The notes under the pieces: model-generated
Databases searched by the model: none
The model's input: the letters and a program-made list of their open reading frames with translations, nothing else
What the model was told of the DNA's origin: nothing
In this document: in pieces, positions 12,501-22,147 of the stretch
Numbering within the stretch: the stretch's first letter is position 1
Layout of the letters: each line of letters opens with the position of its first letter
DNA from: Flavobacterium sp. I3-2
GTDB taxonomy: Bacteria; Bacteroidota; Bacteroidia; Flavobacteriales; Flavobacteriaceae
Assembly: GCF_013389595.1 (NCBI RefSeq)
Contig: NZ_CP058306.1
Location: 1,922,001-1,986,000 of the forward strand
Reading direction: 5' to 3'
DNA length: 64,000 nucleotides
Translations under genes and position numbers: made by a program

Positions 12501-12979
12501 AGAATCCAATTCAAGGTTCGTTCATTATCGAAGAATTAACTGATTTAGTTGAAGAAGCTGTTTTAGCAGAATTTGATCGTATTACAGAACGTGGTGGTGT
12601 TCTTGGTTCAATGGAAACGATGTATCAACGTTCAAAAATTCAAGAAGAATCGTTGTATTACGAAACCTTGAAACACGACGGACGTTTCCCAATCATTGGT
12701 GTGAATACGTTCTTGAGTTCAACGGGTTCTAAAACGGTCGTACCTGCAGAAGTAATTCGTGCTACAGAAGAAGAGAAACAATTCCAAATCAAAACAAAAG
12801 AGCAATTAAATGCGCGTAATCTTTCAGAGGCTGAACAAGCATTAGAAGATGTGCAAACTGCAGCAATCAACAACAAGAATATTTTCGAAGTCTTGATGGA
12901 TGCAACAAAAGTTTGTTCGTTAGGTCAAATCACTTCGGCTTTATTCGAAGTAGGAGGTCAGTACCGTAGAAACATGTAA
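9560..12979 (+). CDS. icmF: Fused isobutyryl-CoA mutase (B12 domain, MeaI-type GTPase, mutase)
   Basis: Adenosylcobalamin-dependent interconversion of isobutyryl-CoA and n-butyryl-CoA. One 1139-residue chain holds a B12-binding domain (about 10-140, with FDGHDAA supplying the cobalt-ligand His), a MeaI-like chaperone GTPase (P-loop [12 protein letters not shown] near 200-210), a linker, and the TIM-barrel mutase domain (about 560-1139). Two substrate-pocket positions are diagnostic: F600 in RMFAG, where methylmalonyl-CoA mutase has Tyr, and Q788 in AQNTCIF, where it has Arg. Phe/Gln is the Icm pattern. The active-site His lies in [13 protein letters not shown] chose ATG 9560 ([16 protein letters not shown]), because the frame can open at 9509 but those 17 residues are not family-like. 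A terminator follows at once and there is no partner gene. Confidence 0.95.
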   Translation: MENNIPYKPENKVRIVTAAALFDGHDAAINIMRRIIQSTGCEVIHLGHDKSVEDVVNTAIQEDANAIAMTSYQGGHNEYFKYMYDLLQEKGAGHIRIVGGGGGVILPTEIKDLMDHGITRIYSPDDGREMGLQGMINDMVQKADFPTPNLNLPEGKDVYQSLSDKDVTTISRLISLAENREDDFLKLFDFDKVENKSTPVLGITGTGGAGKSSMVDELVRRFLIDFPEKTIALVSVDPSKKKTGGALLGDRIRMNSINNPRVYMRSLATRQSNLALSRYVEEALQVLKAAHYDLIVLETSGIGQSDTEILDHSDASLYIMTPEFGAATQLEKIDMLDFADIVAINKFDKRGALDALRDVKKQYQRNHNLWDADPDTMPVFGTIASQFNDPGTNQLYKSIMDKVVEKTGADLKSNFEITKEMSEKIFVIPPSRTRYLSEIAENNRGYDSRANAQKEVAQKLYGFFKTLETISGKVPTINQYGIDITGTDNPELTKVLLAEFDKLKMNLDPFNWEVITTWDEKVNKYKNPVYSFKVRDKEIKIQTHSESLSHLQIPKIALPKYEAWGDILRWILQENVPGEFPFTSGLYPFKREGEDPTRMFAGEGGPERTNRRFHYVSKGMPAKRLSTAFDSVTLYGNDPGHRPDIYGKIGNAGVSICCLDDAKKLYSGFDLSHAMTSVSMTINGPAPMLLGFFMNAAIDQNCEKYIKENGLEAEVEAKIEAIYKAKNAERPRYNGELPEGNDGLGLMLLGVTGDQVLPADVYAEIKKNTLAQVRGTVQADILKEDQAQNTCIFSTEFALRLMGDVQEYFIDKNVRNFYSVSISGYHIAEAGANPVTQLAFTLANGFTYVEYYLSRGMDINAFGPNLSFFFSNGIDPEYSVIGRVARRIWAKALKQKYGANERAQMLKYHIQTSGRSLHAQEIDFNDIRTTLQALYAIYDNCNSLHTNAYDEAITTPTEESVRRAMAIQLIINKELGLAKNENPIQGSFIIEELTDLVEEAVLAEFDRITERGGVLGSMETMYQRSKIQEESLYYETLKHDGRFPIIGVNTFLSSTGSKTVVPAEVIRATEEEKQFQIKTKEQLNARNLSEAEQALEDVQTAAINNKNIFEVLMDATKVCSLGQITSALFEVGGQYRRNM

Positions 12980-12999
12980 TTGCATTTTCATTATATAAA

Positions 13000-13035
13000 G
13001 AAACGCATCCAATTCATTTTGGGTGCGTTTTTTAT
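13000..13035 (+). terminator. Terminator after icmF
   Basis: Nine-pair stem with one G-T pair (13002-13010 with 13021-13029), loop of about ten bases, then a T6 tract. Confidence 0.85.
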
Positions 13036-13039
13036 TTGT

Positions 13040-13122
13040 GCGTTCCCTTCGGTCGGGCTTTCCGCTAAATCTTTTTATTCCATTTCATTCCATAAAAAGG
13101 ATATCGCTCCAATCCCTAACGC
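13040..13122. repeat. Dispersed hairpin repeat, copy A
   Basis: An 83-bp GC-richer block between icmF and fhs, bounded by GCGTT at the left and AACGC at the right. A central stem (13069-13078 with 13092-13102) encloses a 13-base loop. The right flank ATATCGCTCCAATCCCTAAC closely matches copy B at 59642-59750. A short open frame crosses it, but it has no protein-like features. Confidence 0.7.
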
Positions 13123-13222
13123 AACTTCAAATAAAATTTATTTTTCAGAAGTTTTTAAACCTTAATATAAACTCGTAACTTAGGATAAGTTAATAAAAAT
13201 GAACCTTTTAAAATCAACATTT

Positions 13223-14899
13223 ATGAGTTTTCCATCAGACATTGAAATTGCGCAAAAAGCACATATACTTCATATTCGAGAAATCGCAAAAAAAATAAAT
13301 ATCGCTGCAGATGATTTAGAATATTACGGTAAATACAAAGCCAAAATCCCATTAAGTTATATCAACAATGAACAAATTAAAAAATCAAAATTAATCTTAG
13401 TAACAGCGATAAATCCAACACCTGCAGGAGAAGGAAAAACAACGGTTTCTGTTGGTTTAAATGACGGTTTAAATAAAATAGGTAAACAATCGATTGTGGT
13501 TATTCGCGAACCAAGTTTAGGTCCTGTTTTCGGAATCAAGGGTGGTGCTGCTGGTGGCGGTTATGCACAAGTGATTCCGATGGTTGATATTAATTTACAT
13601 TTTACAGGTGATTTCTCAGCAATCGAAAAAGCTAATAATTTGCTTTCTGCCTTGATAGATAACAATCTTCAAAACAAAAATCACAATCTAAATATCGATC
13701 CTAAAACTATTGTTTGGAAACGAGTAATGGATATGAACGATCGTTCGCTTAGGAATATCATAGTTGGTGTCGGCGGTAGCGCAAATGGCGTGATGCGAGA
13801 AGAAGGTTTTAATATTACGCCTGCATCTGAAGTCATGGCGATTTTGTGTTTGAGTAAAGATTTTGAAGATTTAAAAAATAGATTAGGTAATATCTTCGTC
13901 GGATTTACTTACGATAAGAAACCAATCTTTGCTCGCGATTTAAAAGCAGAAGGAGCCATGGCAATTCTACTTCGAGATGCAATAAAACCGAATTTAGTTC
14001 AAACTTTAGAAAACAATCCTGCGATTATTCACGGTGGACCATTTGCAAATATCGCTCAAGGAACAAATTCGATTATAGCAACAAAAATGGGAATGTCTTT
14101 AGCCGATTATGTGGTAACCGAAGCAGGTTTTGGTGCCGATTTAGGAGCTGAAAAATTCATGCATATCAAATGTCATTACGGAAATCTAAAACCTGATGCT
14201 TATGTTATTGTTGCTACCGTAAGGGCTTTACGTTATCATGGTGGTGCTAAGAAAGGCGAATATGAAAATCCTGGAATTCATTTCTTGGAAAAGGGAATTG
14301 AGAATTTAAAAAAACATATCGAAAATGCTTTTAAAGTTGGATTAAAACCGATTGTTGCTATCAACCATTTTGCAACTGATTCCGAAGCTGAAATCTTGTT
14401 CATTAAAGAAACTTGTGCGAGTTTGGGAGTTCGAGCTATTGTTGCTGATGAGTTTACACAAGGTGGAAAAGGTATGATTGAACTTGCAGAAGAAGTGGTC
14501 AAAGCAATTGAAATCTATCCAAATCATTTTCAACCGTTGTACAATGTACTCGATACTGTTGAACATAAAATTAGAAAAATTGCAACCGAAGTTTATGGTG
14601 CTACCGATGTGGTTTATTCCGTAAAGGCAAAAAATCAATTGAAAAATATATATGATTTAGGTTTTGATAAATTACCGATTTGTATGGCTAAAACTCAAAA
14701 ATCGTTAAGTGATGTTGAAACCAAAATCGGACGACCGATTGATTTTAAAGTAACCGTTCGCGAATTTGAATTTGCAGCAGGCGCTGGATTTATCATTCCA
14801 ATTTTAGGAGATATGATGCGAATGCCTGGATTGCCATCGGTTCCGGCGGCCGAAGGAATGACGATAGATAAAAACGGAGTTATATCTGGTTTGAGTTAA
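13223..14899 (+). CDS. fhs: Formate--tetrahydrofolate ligase
   Basis: ATP-dependent formation of 10-formyltetrahydrofolate from formate and THF, feeding one-carbon units into purine synthesis. The ATP-binding block TAINPTPAGEGKTTVSVGL is near residues 60-80, followed by EPSLGPVFGIKGGAAGGGY and the C-terminal block LPSVPAAEGMTIDKNG. Starting at ATG 13223 (MSFPSDIEIAQKA) the protein has 558 residues, matching the family; an upstream in-frame ATG at 13199 would add eight residues. It is monocistronic, between the repeat upstream and a bidirectional terminator downstream. Confidence 0.97.
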   Translation: MSFPSDIEIAQKAHILHIREIAKKINIAADDLEYYGKYKAKIPLSYINNEQIKKSKLILVTAINPTPAGEGKTTVSVGLNDGLNKIGKQSIVVIREPSLGPVFGIKGGAAGGGYAQVIPMVDINLHFTGDFSAIEKANNLLSALIDNNLQNKNHNLNIDPKTIVWKRVMDMNDRSLRNIIVGVGGSANGVMREEGFNITPASEVMAILCLSKDFEDLKNRLGNIFVGFTYDKKPIFARDLKAEGAMAILLRDAIKPNLVQTLENNPAIIHGGPFANIAQGTNSIIATKMGMSLADYVVTEAGFGADLGAEKFMHIKCHYGNLKPDAYVIVATVRALRYHGGAKKGEYENPGIHFLEKGIENLKKHIENAFKVGLKPIVAINHFATDSEAEILFIKETCASLGVRAIVADEFTQGGKGMIELAEEVVKAIEIYPNHFQPLYNVLDTVEHKIRKIATEVYGATDVVYSVKAKNQLKNIYDLGFDKLPICMAKTQKSLSDVETKIGRPIDFKVTVREFEFAAGAGFIIPILGDMMRMPGLPSVPAAEGMTIDKNGVISGLS

Positions 14900-14900
14900 T

Positions 14901-14938
14901 AAAAAAGGAAATTCTAATTAAAGAATTTCCTTTTCTTA
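14901..14938. terminator. Bidirectional terminator between fhs and the convergent WG-repeat gene
   Basis: Stem AAGGAAATTCT/AGAATTTCCTT (arms about 14906-14916 and 14921-14932) with A-rich left and T-rich right flanks. It serves fhs on the plus strand and the gene ending at 14949 on the minus strand. Confidence 0.8.
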
Positions 14939-14948
14939 TTATTACAAT

Positions 14949-16745
14949 TTACTTCTTATCTAATTCACCAAGATGATTATAATTTCCGTCAGATAAACTC
15001 ATGCTTCTTTTACCAAAATTAGATGAACTGCCATAGCTAGAACCAGTGAATTGAGTTAGCTTTTCGTTTTTTAAATTAATCAAACCTAATTTTCCATCGA
15101 TATAAACTGGCGCAACTCCGTATGAAAATGGCCCTTGAATATCGCTATACATAAACGGAATCACAGTTTGATTTTGCGCATTTACAAATCCCCAAGTGTT
15201 ATTTTTTTTCACACCAAATAGTACATCTTTTGCAGTTAAATCTACAAAATCGTCAAAAGGTTGAACATCTTCATATTCAATCGGAACGATGATTTTTCCG
15301 TTGGCATCAATAAATCCAAATTTGTCATTTTTTTTAGCAACGAAATATCCTTTTTCGGCATAAGTTAATCTATCAATATTTTTTATTTCAATGGGTTTTA
15401 AACTTGAATTATTTAGGATATAAAAAGAATTGTTAGCATGTATCAAAGTTAAATTAAAATCTTTATCGTAATGATAACCATCTACTTGCATTAGTTTTTT
15501 ATTGTTAGTATCGACTAAATAAAATGGTGATTCGTCATCTTCTTTAGCTAAAATAAAATTGTTTGAAATGGTTTCGATTTTATAATATGGTAAATCAATC
15601 ATTTGTTTTTTGCTTAAATCAAAATAATAATATTGATTGATTCCAGAAAAGAAATAATCATTTTCATAACCATAATATTTTTTTAATTCAGTAATCGACT
15701 TCCCGTTAAGGTCGTAAAAAATTTGATTTTCATCTTTATAATCGATTAGATACGGCTGAATTTTCTTCGGCAAGATTTTATTTACAATTTTTCGTTCGTA
15801 GGTATCCTCATTATAGTATAAAACGATTTCTTTAACGGGTGCGCCAAAAGTGTAAGTAATATAATAATCGTTTGCATCGTTATTGAAGATTTTTCCGGAT
15901 TCTTTTTTTAATTCATTTAAATTGGAATAAAACTTAGCTTTAAATTTATCAAAATTCATTAAAGAATCTTTTTTAGAAGTTTCGACTAGTTTGTTAAGTT
16001 GCTTTAAAAGTTTGTTAGAAACGCTTTCAAAATATTCAGGAGACACAGTTAATTTTGTTTTACCTTGACTTTCTATTCGGTCGTTGTTTGTAGCAATTGC
16101 TTGTGTTTCGATGAAATCAATATCCGTTGCATTGGTTTTAATGGTAACTTCTTGATTGTTCTGTTTGATGATTTCAAAATCAAAACCTTTCTTTTTTGTT
16201 TTTGAATTGTTTTTAACCGGAATAACAATGCTATCCAATTTTCTTGCTGCTGAGAAAACCATTTCAATATCGATTTGCTTAACGGCTTTTTTCAGATTCA
16301 GTTCGTTTGAAAAACGGGTTGATAAATTGATTTTTTTTGATGGAATTTCTGTCGTTCCATCGTGATAATAAATTTTTGTTGGATAAATAGAAGCTCCTAA
16401 ATCATCTAAAGAACCATAAATATTTTCGTCTTTATAGATGTAAACTACAATTTCTCCGTTTTTGAAATCGTTGATAAACCTGTAATTATAATGACTTTTT
16501 TCTTCGATTTCATTATCAAATTTACTTTGATTAAATGTGTGCTTTAACGCATTTACTTTTCGTGGTTTCGAAGGTTCATCGTTTTTGTTATTAAAAAAAG
16601 TGATAAAATATTCTAAATCATTTGCCTGTTCTTCTAACATCGAAATTAATTCTTTTGTAGAAGTTGCTTTATCGAAATCTTCAAATTGAGCCAATGAAGT
16701 TTGCGCAAACAATATTGTGATTAATATAAAAATGATTTTTTTCAT
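14949..16745 (-). CDS. Secreted WG-repeat protein
   Basis: 598 residues with a Sec signal peptide (1-19, ending SLAQ) and no lipobox. The first ~440 residues match nothing I can name. The C-terminal ~150 residues hold WG repeats (KFGFIDANGKIIVPIEYEDV, TWGFVNAQNQTVIPFMYSDI, KLGLINLKNEKLTQF), a beta-structured repeat usually found in exported or surface proteins of this phylum. Its ATG overlaps the stop of the upstream 449-residue secreted protein by 4 bp (ATGA), so the two form a coupled operon. Function unknown. Confidence 0.85.
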   Translation of the reverse strand: MKKIIFILITILFAQTSLAQFEDFDKATSTKELISMLEEQANDLEYFITFFNNKNDEPSKPRKVNALKHTFNQSKFDNEIEEKSHYNYRFINDFKNGEIVVYIYKDENIYGSLDDLGASIYPTKIYYHDGTTEIPSKKINLSTRFSNELNLKKAVKQIDIEMVFSAARKLDSIVIPVKNNSKTKKKGFDFEIIKQNNQEVTIKTNATDIDFIETQAIATNNDRIESQGKTKLTVSPEYFESVSNKLLKQLNKLVETSKKDSLMNFDKFKAKFYSNLNELKKESGKIFNNDANDYYITYTFGAPVKEIVLYYNEDTYERKIVNKILPKKIQPYLIDYKDENQIFYDLNGKSITELKKYYGYENDYFFSGINQYYYFDLSKKQMIDLPYYKIETISNNFILAKEDDESPFYLVDTNNKKLMQVDGYHYDKDFNLTLIHANNSFYILNNSSLKPIEIKNIDRLTYAEKGYFVAKKNDKFGFIDANGKIIVPIEYEDVQPFDDFVDLTAKDVLFGVKKNNTWGFVNAQNQTVIPFMYSDIQGPFSYGVAPVYIDGKLGLINLKNEKLTQFTGSSYGSSSNFGKRSMSLSDGNYNHLGELDKK

Positions 16746-18091
16746 CGGATAGGAATTAATTGATTGGTTGTTTCATCGATATAAAAAATAAAATCAATGT
16801 CTTTTACATATTCTTTACCAATTGTTTTTAGATTTGTAGTTTTATCCAAAGATTCTAAATAGGCGAGTTTTCCGTCGTAACTGATATGTAATTTTGTTTT
16901 CTCGGCGCTACTGGTTTTAAAAGTTCGTTGAACTGTTTCGAGCCAAGATTCATAATCATCGATAGATTTACTTGTTCCAAAATTATAACTGTATGTATAA
17001 AAATCAGCATATTTTGGATAGAGAATTTCTGTGATTTTATCGATGTTTTTCTCCATTATTAATTTTGAAAAATCGCTGTAAAAGGTTTTGATTTTTTGTT
17101 CTAAATCTTTTTCGTTACGTAAGTCTTTTCCGTTATTCCAAGCAGATACTTTATATTCAACTCGAGGATTTAATGTGTATTTAAACTCCAATTTCTTTTT
17201 TCCATAACTGTAAGTTCCCGGATAAGATGAATATCTTGTTTTACCATCTTCTGTGATGGTATCGGTTACATATTCTTTATTGGAATAAAGTTTTTCTTTT
17301 CTACTGTTTGCTCCGTTAGCATTTACAGTTTCTATTAATGCTGTAAAATAAGATTCTTTGATGATGTTATCATAAGGTTTTCCGTCATTGTCGTTTCCGG
17401 GTTCAATTACAAATTTTATATTAACTGGAGAACCTGATTCTAAAATAAATTTATTTAAGAAAATGATTCCGTCATTCACATGTCTGCTTTTTGCCGTTTC
17501 TTTAAAAACAGGTAAACCATTAATATAAACTTGTGGTGATACTTGAAAATAATCCAGATTTAAATAATATTCACTTCCGTTTGAAATCGATTCTAAATCC
17601 GAAGAAATTTTAGCTAATTTATTATCGGTGACATTTTTATATCTTAGTGTCATTTTAGAAGTAGTTTCATCTGATATTTTTTCATCTTTATCGACATCAA
17701 CCTCGAAATTTAATGACATTTCGTTGGTTTTTACACGATAAATTATGTCCCAATAACTGGTGTCGATATCCAAACTATTATTGTACTTTTTGGTAAGATA
17801 ATTAACGATTTGTAGTGTTGCATTTTTTTGTTCCTTGGTAATTGCAAACGAAATTTCATTTTCATACATCACAATTTCAGTTATTGGAATGCCGTTCCAA
17901 AGTCCTTTTTTATAGGTTTTGTAATAACCGTAAGCAAAGTCAGATTCGTTTGTTTTATCGTTGAAAAACGTTTTTACTTTTTCGTACGAATCGTATTTTC
18001 CAAAATCAATTTCTTTTTGTGCAAACATGAAAATGGGCAATAAAAAAAAACAAAAAGACAAGATTGATACATTTGATTTTAATGTTTTCAT
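16742..18091 (-). CDS. Secreted protein of unknown function, operon with the WG-repeat gene
   Basis: 449 residues with a Sec signal peptide (about 1-25, ending MFAQ). The mature part is rich in Lys, Asp, Tyr and Asn and looks beta-structured. The last ~110 residues (KIKTFYSDFSKLIMEKNIDK onward) resemble a SnoaL/NTF2-type fold in pattern, but this is only an impression. It is the first gene of a two-gene minus-strand operon and overlaps the next by 4 bp. Confidence 0.8.
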   Translation of the reverse strand: MKTLKSNVSILSFCFFLLPIFMFAQKEIDFGKYDSYEKVKTFFNDKTNESDFAYGYYKTYKKGLWNGIPITEIVMYENEISFAITKEQKNATLQIVNYLTKKYNNSLDIDTSYWDIIYRVKTNEMSLNFEVDVDKDEKISDETTSKMTLRYKNVTDNKLAKISSDLESISNGSEYYLNLDYFQVSPQVYINGLPVFKETAKSRHVNDGIIFLNKFILESGSPVNIKFVIEPGNDNDGKPYDNIIKESYFTALIETVNANGANSRKEKLYSNKEYVTDTITEDGKTRYSSYPGTYSYGKKKLEFKYTLNPRVEYKVSAWNNGKDLRNEKDLEQKIKTFYSDFSKLIMEKNIDKITEILYPKYADFYTYSYNFGTSKSIDDYESWLETVQRTFKTSSAEKTKLHISYDGKLAYLESLDKTTNLKTIGKEYVKDIDFIFYIDETTNQLIPIR

Positions 18092-18520
18092 AAGTGTTGG
18101 TTTTGATTTTAACGAGGTATTAATTGCTGATTTACCATTAATATTGATTTAGTTTCAAGTTTTTTTTTAGTTAGTTATGCTTTAAAATAATAACGACAAT
18201 CTTCTACATACTAAAACGAGTATTTAAATGAGATGTACATTTAAGATTTTGTATGTTAAATAAATATAGTGAAATATATTGAATTTGTGATAATCAATAT
18301 CTGAGTTGTCATCTGTCTATTATTGCTTTTTTTATAAAACGCATAATTTGAAAATAAGGTAATCGTAAATGTTTTTTTTAAATTTAAAGTTGTAATTTAC
18401 AAATGTGTAGAAGTATAAACCGACTGATGTAAATGCTAAAATGTAATAAGTTCAAAATGAAAGTTGTTTTTTTATAAACTATATAAACTTTTGTATTTGA
18501 AACTAATAACCAATCTAAAA
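18092..18520. other. Intergenic region between divergent genes
   Basis: 429 bp of very AT-rich DNA between two divergent secreted-protein genes. It must hold both promoters. I see no exact TTG-N19-TAnnTTTG pair, no strong hairpin and no convincing coding frame. Confidence 0.5.
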
Positions 18521-19795
18521 ATGAAAACATTAAATTTAATAATTCTATTAATTCTTTTTACTATAAACGCTTATGCGCAGAATGAAACAATTCACTTACA
18601 AGGAATGTTAAGTTCTCAAAATAGTTCTGTAGATACATTGTATTTTAAATCTGGTATTCCACAAGTTTTTTTAATTCAAATTCCAGGAATGCATAATAAT
18701 TATTTATCAAATGAAGATAATGTCGAAAAGAAAAGACTTGAAAATCATTTGAATGTTAAAGAATTTAAATTAAATCACATTGTAAATCCATCGTATATTC
18801 AATTAGAAAACGGAGAAATTATAGATCTTAGTAGTTCATATGATCCTTATCGTGCTATTGTTTTCTGGAATGGAAAAAAAGATTCTAAACTTAAAAAGTT
18901 AGAAACAAATAGAAATTCAACCCAATTTGTTACAGAAGAATTAAATCGAGACAAATTGATAACCTATTTGAATAAAATAGGCATAATAAAAAATGAAAAT
19001 AATCAACTTAACGATATGAACAATTTTACAGAAAAATCAAAACAATTGATGGATGTTTTTTTAGAGCAATACACACAACCAAATGTATTTAAAACCCAAA
19101 ATACTTTATTCTATCAACAAGATCAAAAAAATGTTCATACAATAATAATGTATGAAGACAATTCAAAAGAACCAAAATTCAAAAGTCAAGAAATTGTACT
19201 TAATAAACTTGGAAAACCTGTAAAAATAAATGAATTTGATAGAAACGGCTTATTCGAAATCACAGAATTTGAGTATGAAAACGATATCTTGAAAAATATA
19301 ATAAAAAATGGTAATTCAACACAAATTCAATTTAACGACAATCAACTTTTTTATACAGTAGATTATATTCAAAAAGATGTAACTCACATAGTTACTTTAG
19401 AAAATGGTTATTTGCTAGAAAAACGTTTTTTTGTTGAGCAAGGAAAAAAAATTGAAGAATACGATTATATGTACGAAGATCGATATGAAAAAGGTTGTAT
19501 TAATAATTATTTGAATGGAGTTTTAAAAACTTCAAGTTGTGTCAAAAATGAAACAGAACCTAACGAAATATTTGCGTTTACATCTTATAATGATAGATTA
19601 GATGAAATTCAAAAAATCAGATTTAAAATGGTTAAAAAAGAAAATCGTGAAATGATTATCACTATTTCAGATAATTCAAACGAAGTTGTAGCTGATTATA
19701 ATTTTAAATTTAATGACAATAATTTAGTTGAGACCTTTGTTTACGATAAGCGAAAAAGGGTTGTCAAGTGTTATTTTGAATACACTTATTACTAA
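18521..19795 (+). CDS. Secreted protein of unknown function
   Basis: With the start at ATG 18521 the 424-residue product has a clean signal peptide (MKTLNLIILLILFTINAYAQ). An upstream in-frame ATG at 18464 would put 19 unlikely residues before it. The mature protein is polar, rich in Asn, Lys and Glu. Its second half contains loosely repeated short beta-like segments (EFEYENDILKNI, YMYEDRYEKGCINNYLNG) reminiscent of MORN/RHS-like strands, too weak to assign. It is monocistronic. Function unknown. Confidence 0.78.
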   Translation: MKTLNLIILLILFTINAYAQNETIHLQGMLSSQNSSVDTLYFKSGIPQVFLIQIPGMHNNYLSNEDNVEKKRLENHLNVKEFKLNHIVNPSYIQLENGEIIDLSSSYDPYRAIVFWNGKKDSKLKKLETNRNSTQFVTEELNRDKLITYLNKIGIIKNENNQLNDMNNFTEKSKQLMDVFLEQYTQPNVFKTQNTLFYQQDQKNVHTIIMYEDNSKEPKFKSQEIVLNKLGKPVKINEFDRNGLFEITEFEYENDILKNIIKNGNSTQIQFNDNQLFYTVDYIQKDVTHIVTLENGYLLEKRFFVEQGKKIEEYDYMYEDRYEKGCINNYLNGVLKTSSCVKNETEPNEIFAFTSYNDRLDEIQKIRFKMVKKENREMIITISDNSNEVVADYNFKFNDNNLVETFVYDKRKRVVKCYFEYTYY

Positions 19796-19859
19796 CGATT
19801 TAGATTAATAGTATTCTAATACTTTTAATAATTAGTAACTTTAAAAACAAATTTGAATT

Positions 19860-20309
19860 ATGGAAGGATTTAAACTCGTAGGTAAAAAATTAATGATGCA
19901 AACTTGTAATAAAAACGGACAAGCTGCAATAGATTGTGGTTCGCTTTGGCAAGCCTTTATGGAAGATGAAATCATAAAAAAAATACCAAATAAAATCTCC
20001 AATGAAATTGTTGCTGTTTACTACGATTATGAAAGCGACGAACATGGAATGTATTCTTTTTTTATAGGTTGTAAAGTTGCGTCCGAAACACTAAAACCTG
20101 AAGATTTAGACGAATTGACAATCCCAGTACAAAAGTACCAATTAGAAACTGCAAAAGGTCAAATGCCCGATTGCGTTGCAAACGCTTGGAGAAAAATTTG
20201 GAGTACAAAAATCAATCGTCAATATGGATTTGATTTTGAAATATACGACCAAAGAAGTCACGATTGGGCAAATGCTGAAATTGATATTTATCTATCTTTA
20301 ACAAATTGA
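19860..20309 (+). CDS. GyrI-like effector-binding domain protein
   Basis: 149 residues that look like a free-standing GyrI/AraC effector-binding (SOUL-like) domain: the opening KLMMQTCNKNGQAAIDCGSLWQAFM, a central AVYYDYESDEHGMYSFFIGC strand pair, and the C-terminal DFEIYDQRSHDWANAEIDIYL. Stand-alone members bind small hydrophobic or cationic ligands, and some are hydrolases. There is no DNA-binding domain. A 64-bp gap separates it from the upstream secreted-protein gene, so it may have its own promoter. Confidence 0.82.
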   Translation: MEGFKLVGKKLMMQTCNKNGQAAIDCGSLWQAFMEDEIIKKIPNKISNEIVAVYYDYESDEHGMYSFFIGCKVASETLKPEDLDELTIPVQKYQLETAKGQMPDCVANAWRKIWSTKINRQYGFDFEIYDQRSHDWANAEIDIYLSLTN

Positions 20310-20344
20310 TAATTATAATAGATATTGAGCAACTAACTTTATTT

Positions 20345-22105
20345 TCAGTCATTTAATTTTAATGTCGATTTTATTTTTTTTGAATCAAGTTCAATTTGTA
20401 ATTCTTGGATGTATTCTATAAAAACTACTTTTGGTGTAGAAAAAATAGTCACTTCAGGTGAATACATATAATTTCTAGACGTTTTTCCATTTTTGGTTTT
20501 TATTTTAAAAACGGCATTGGTATATCTATGAGTAATATTACTTTCATTTACTTTAAAAGTAATTTCTTCGATGTCTGTGATTTTGTATTTGGTAAACAAC
20601 AATGTATTTATTATCAGATAACCATCTTCAAAGAAATATGGTTTAAGAACTTTGTTGCGAAATACAATCAAAATTACAATCAGAATAAATAAAGCAAAAC
20701 CTAAAATGTAATAAACAGAATTGTAATTATTATTAAACGAAGATTTAGTTTTAGCTTCCGCAATATTTACGCTATCAGGAAGAAAAATTTGATTTGAATG
20801 CATTAAATCTAAAACAGCTTGATAATTAATGTCTTCGTTTTTTACAAAATTTAAAACATCTTGACTACTATTAAATTGAAAAATAGGTCCACCGATTAAT
20901 TGTCCTCGACCTAAATTATCAAAATAATAATATGCATTTTTTGCTTTCCAAATACTACCAGAATTATTGATATTGGCTACCTCAACTAAATCGTTTGCAT
21001 TAAGATTTTCAACTAAATTTAGATGTGTACTTCTACTATTAAGGCCAGTTCCGCGACCCCAATTTTCTGAACCGATTAGATAATAAACGTTGTTACCTGA
21101 AATAATTATATCACCATAAAGCTGTTTAAAATCGTTATTCGGAAAAGGATTATCACTTATTTTTTCTACTTTTTTATTGTATTCGTTATAAAAATAAATT
21201 CCGTTTTTTGAAGCAAATAAAACCTGATAAGCATGCTTTAGATTGCTACTAAGTAATTTATACGGAGCGTTTTCTGTTGGAAATAAAACACCATCAGCAA
21301 CAATATTTCCATTTTTAGCATCGATTAAATAATCATTTCGAGACGGAACATCTCCTTCGATATATAATTCATAAATCGAAGAATTATAATCAATATCTAA
21401 AAGCTTATTTTCATAATAAAGATGTTTATTATCAGTAAAATAAGAAGTGCTTTCACGTCGATTATTTTCATAATTGTTATAAATAGGTTTTATAGTTTTC
21501 GGATTCGCTTCAGGCATTTCAAGACCTTTAAAATAAACCTTATCAGAAGAAGCTGTTAATCCATTTCCATTTATGCTTTGGTAATTTACATTGTCAGGAA
21601 GTTTTACTGAAGGATACCAATAAGTTTGAGGTTTACTACCTAAATTAAGATTGTAAAAAGTTTGTTGAAAAATTTCTTCAAACGTATTTAATGATTGATT
21701 TTGTTCACTATTTCTCGAACTGTAATAGGTTACAATTCCATCGGTATAATAATTATTAGCTAAAACTCTCAAATTTTGAGGATTTAAATCTTCTAAAATC
21801 ACATTACCAGCATATACATTTTTTTCATCTTTACCGATATGTCCGTTCTGAAAACTAGGATTATTTAAAGTTTGAAATGTATTTACAGAAGCATCTTCAA
21901 CTTTATAATAACCGTTACTTGGTGTTAATGCATAAATTTGGTTATCGTAAATTTGAAAAATACTTTCATTTATATCAATTCCATTTCTATCAATTTCAGA
22001 ATAATTATTATTCTTAGTAAAGATACCAAAAATGAATAACGTCAGAAAAATTAACGGTGCAAGAATGACGGTATAAAGTAAATATCTATATTTATATAAT
22101 GTCAT
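20345..22105 (-). CDS. DKNYY-like membrane protein
   Basis: 586 residues. One membrane helix near the N-terminus (about 9-28) is followed by a long beta-rich extracytoplasmic region with repeats of the DKNYY type (GKDEKNVYAGNVI, SSDKVYFKGLEM, TDNKHLYYENKLL, SKNGIYFYNEYNKKV). A second helix follows at about 463-485 (YYILGFALFILIVILIVF), then a ~90-residue cytoplasmic tail that could be PH-like. It lies 42 bp downstream of the DUF2207 gene on the same strand and is probably part of that operon. Function unknown. Confidence 0.75.
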   Translation of the reverse strand: MTLYKYRYLLYTVILAPLIFLTLFIFGIFTKNNNYSEIDRNGIDINESIFQIYDNQIYALTPSNGYYKVEDASVNTFQTLNNPSFQNGHIGKDEKNVYAGNVILEDLNPQNLRVLANNYYTDGIVTYYSSRNSEQNQSLNTFEEIFQQTFYNLNLGSKPQTYWYPSVKLPDNVNYQSINGNGLTASSDKVYFKGLEMPEANPKTIKPIYNNYENNRRESTSYFTDNKHLYYENKLLDIDYNSSIYELYIEGDVPSRNDYLIDAKNGNIVADGVLFPTENAPYKLLSSNLKHAYQVLFASKNGIYFYNEYNKKVEKISDNPFPNNDFKQLYGDIIISGNNVYYLIGSENWGRGTGLNSRSTHLNLVENLNANDLVEVANINNSGSIWKAKNAYYYFDNLGRGQLIGGPIFQFNSSQDVLNFVKNEDINYQAVLDLMHSNQIFLPDSVNIAEAKTKSSFNNNYNSVYYILGFALFILIVILIVFRNKVLKPYFFEDGYLIINTLLFTKYKITDIEEITFKVNESNITHRYTNAVFKIKTKNGKTSRNYMYSPEVTIFSTPKVVFIEYIQELQIELDSKKIKSTLKLND

Positions 22106-22147
22106 TTTTATCTTTTTTTAGTCAATTGTATGTAAAAGCTGTTGCGA

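Noticed and set aside
9560..12979. Methylmalonyl-CoA mutase
   Set aside because: Fused domain order and the Phe/Gln pocket residues indicate isobutyryl-CoA mutase IcmF.
12980..13165. A 61-codon open frame after icmF
   Set aside because: It runs through the icmF terminator and repeat copy A and has no protein-like features or suitable upstream region.
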